6,832 nucleotides of DNA from Chlorobiales bacterium. Lineage in GTDB: Bacteria; Bacteroidota; Chlorobiia; Chlorobiales; Chlorobiaceae. The stretch is from NCBI GenBank assembly GCA_022360355.1, contig JAKSCY010000458.1, forward strand, positions 1-6,832, in the 5' to 3' direction. The notes below the pieces were generated by a model. It did no database searches. It was not told the origin of the DNA and saw nothing but the letters and a program-made list of their open reading frames with translations. Position 1 is the stretch's first letter. The number at the start of each line of letters is the position of its first letter. Positions 6,274 through 6,832 of the stretch are shown piece after piece. Position numbers and translations under genes: made by a program.

Positions 6274-6832
6274 GAAAAGTGTATCTGTACGCAAGGTTTC
6301 AGCGGTTCTGGCACTGGATGCAGGCATTGATCATTTTTTCTTTGCTGGTGACCGGCCTCGAAGTCCACGGATTATTCCGGTTGATGGGGTATGAGACGGC
6401 GTTTCATGTGCACAACGCGCTGGCCTGGGGGCTGGTAACGTTTATCGTGCTTGCTTTTTTCTGGTACATCACCACGGGAGACTTTCGTCAGTACCTTACC
6501 GAAGGGAACATCCTCGAAAAAATTTTTATGCAGATCCACTACTACATGATCGGAATATTCAAGAACGAACCGCACCCGTTCAAGAAAAATGAAATATCCC
6601 GGTTGAATCCGCTGCAGCGCATTACCTACCTGATGCTGACCCTTGTCGGGCTGCCGCTCCAGATCGTCTTCGGGTTTGCCTATTTCTACTTCAACGAGCT
6701 TGTCGCGCTCGGCATGAACCCCGACTGGATCGAACCCATAGCGGTTATTCATACACTGCTCGCCTACATGCTGATCGGCTTTGTCATCATGCACGTCTAC
6801 ATGACCACCACCGGTCACACCCTGACGTCCAA
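6270..6832 (+). CDS. Membrane cytochrome b, thiosulfate reductase cytochrome b type (C-terminus cut)
   Basis: The gene starts at ATG 6270, overlapping the octaheme stop as ATGA, with AGGA (6257-6260) 9 nt before it; it runs off the window after 187 codons. The protein is an integral membrane cytochrome b of the b561/thiosulfate reductase subunit kind. It opens with RFQRFWHWMQALIIFSLLVTG (residues 9-29; His15 is a likely heme ligand) and continues with FHVHNALAW (45-53; His46, His48) in the second helix, a third helix near 118-140, and a fourth near 158-178 ending HVYMTTTGH with His161, His175 and His183 around it. Such subunits carry two b hemes and pass electrons between the quinone pool and a periplasmic partner. 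The overlap with the octaheme gene implies a stoichiometric complex or coupled translation. The fifth helix, if present, lies outside the window. Confidence 0.87.
   Translation, partial: MRKVYLYARFQRFWHWMQALIIFSLLVTGLEVHGLFRLMGYETAFHVHNALAWGLVTFIVLAFFWYITTGDFRQYLTEGNILEKIFMQIHYYMIGIFKNEPHPFKKNEISRLNPLQRITYLMLTLVGLPLQIVFGFAYFYFNELVALGMNPDWIEPIAVIHTLLAYMLIGFVIMHVYMTTTGHTLTS

Noticed and set aside
6372..6818. 148-residue minus-strand ORF
   Set aside because: Antisense to the cytochrome b gene, whose overlapping start, membrane helices and histidines are convincing; the His/Asp-rich translation is a complement artefact.
1..6832. CRISPR array, insertion sequence, tRNA or rRNA
   Set aside because: No spaced direct repeats, transposase motifs, terminal repeats or tRNA/rRNA-like segments were seen when reading both strands.

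Overview
The window looks like chromosomal DNA of a green sulfur bacterium (Chlorobiaceae, in the Chlorobium/Chlorobaculum/Prosthecochloris group). This rests on a sulfide:quinone oxidoreductase, a quinone-linked multiheme cytochrome module and the overall style of the proteins. No database was searched, so the taxonomic call is an inference from remembered family features.

The left part (about 1-2550) is a block of minus-strand housekeeping genes. In transcription order they are ruvX (pre-16S rRNA nuclease family), a 128-bp gap, pyrE (orotate phosphoribosyltransferase), tyrA (prephenate dehydrogenase) and nadK (NAD kinase, cut by the left window edge). The last three are tightly packed: pyrE-tyrA are about 11 nt apart and tyrA-nadK share an ATGA overlap, so they are probably one transcription unit. 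A divergent intergenic region (2551-2812) separates this block from plus-strand energy-metabolism genes. It carries a weak promoter candidate, several short palindromes, a hairpin and a possible 21-codon leader ORF.

The right part (2813-6832) is devoted to sulfur and electron transfer. First comes a 477-residue sulfide:quinone oxidoreductase with all three expected cysteines. It is followed by a 38-codon ORF for a basic amphipathic peptide, and this pair ends at a strong rho-independent terminator (4438-4475). A second unit then begins. After an untranslated region with nested inverted repeats come an octaheme c-type cytochrome of the octaheme tetrathionate reductase (OTR)-like family and, overlapping it by ATGA, a membrane cytochrome b of the thiosulfate reductase cytochrome b type that runs off the right edge. 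The octaheme protein has a signal peptide and a C-terminal membrane anchor.

The likely logic is that SQR feeds electrons from sulfide into the menaquinone pool. The octaheme cytochrome and cytochrome b pair would exchange electrons between the quinone pool and a periplasmic substrate, plausibly a sulfur or nitrogen oxyanion or an intermediate of sulfide oxidation. Direction and substrate cannot be read from the sequence. The most interesting items are the membrane-anchored octaheme/cytochrome b pair, the 38-residue SQR companion and the structured leader before the octaheme gene.
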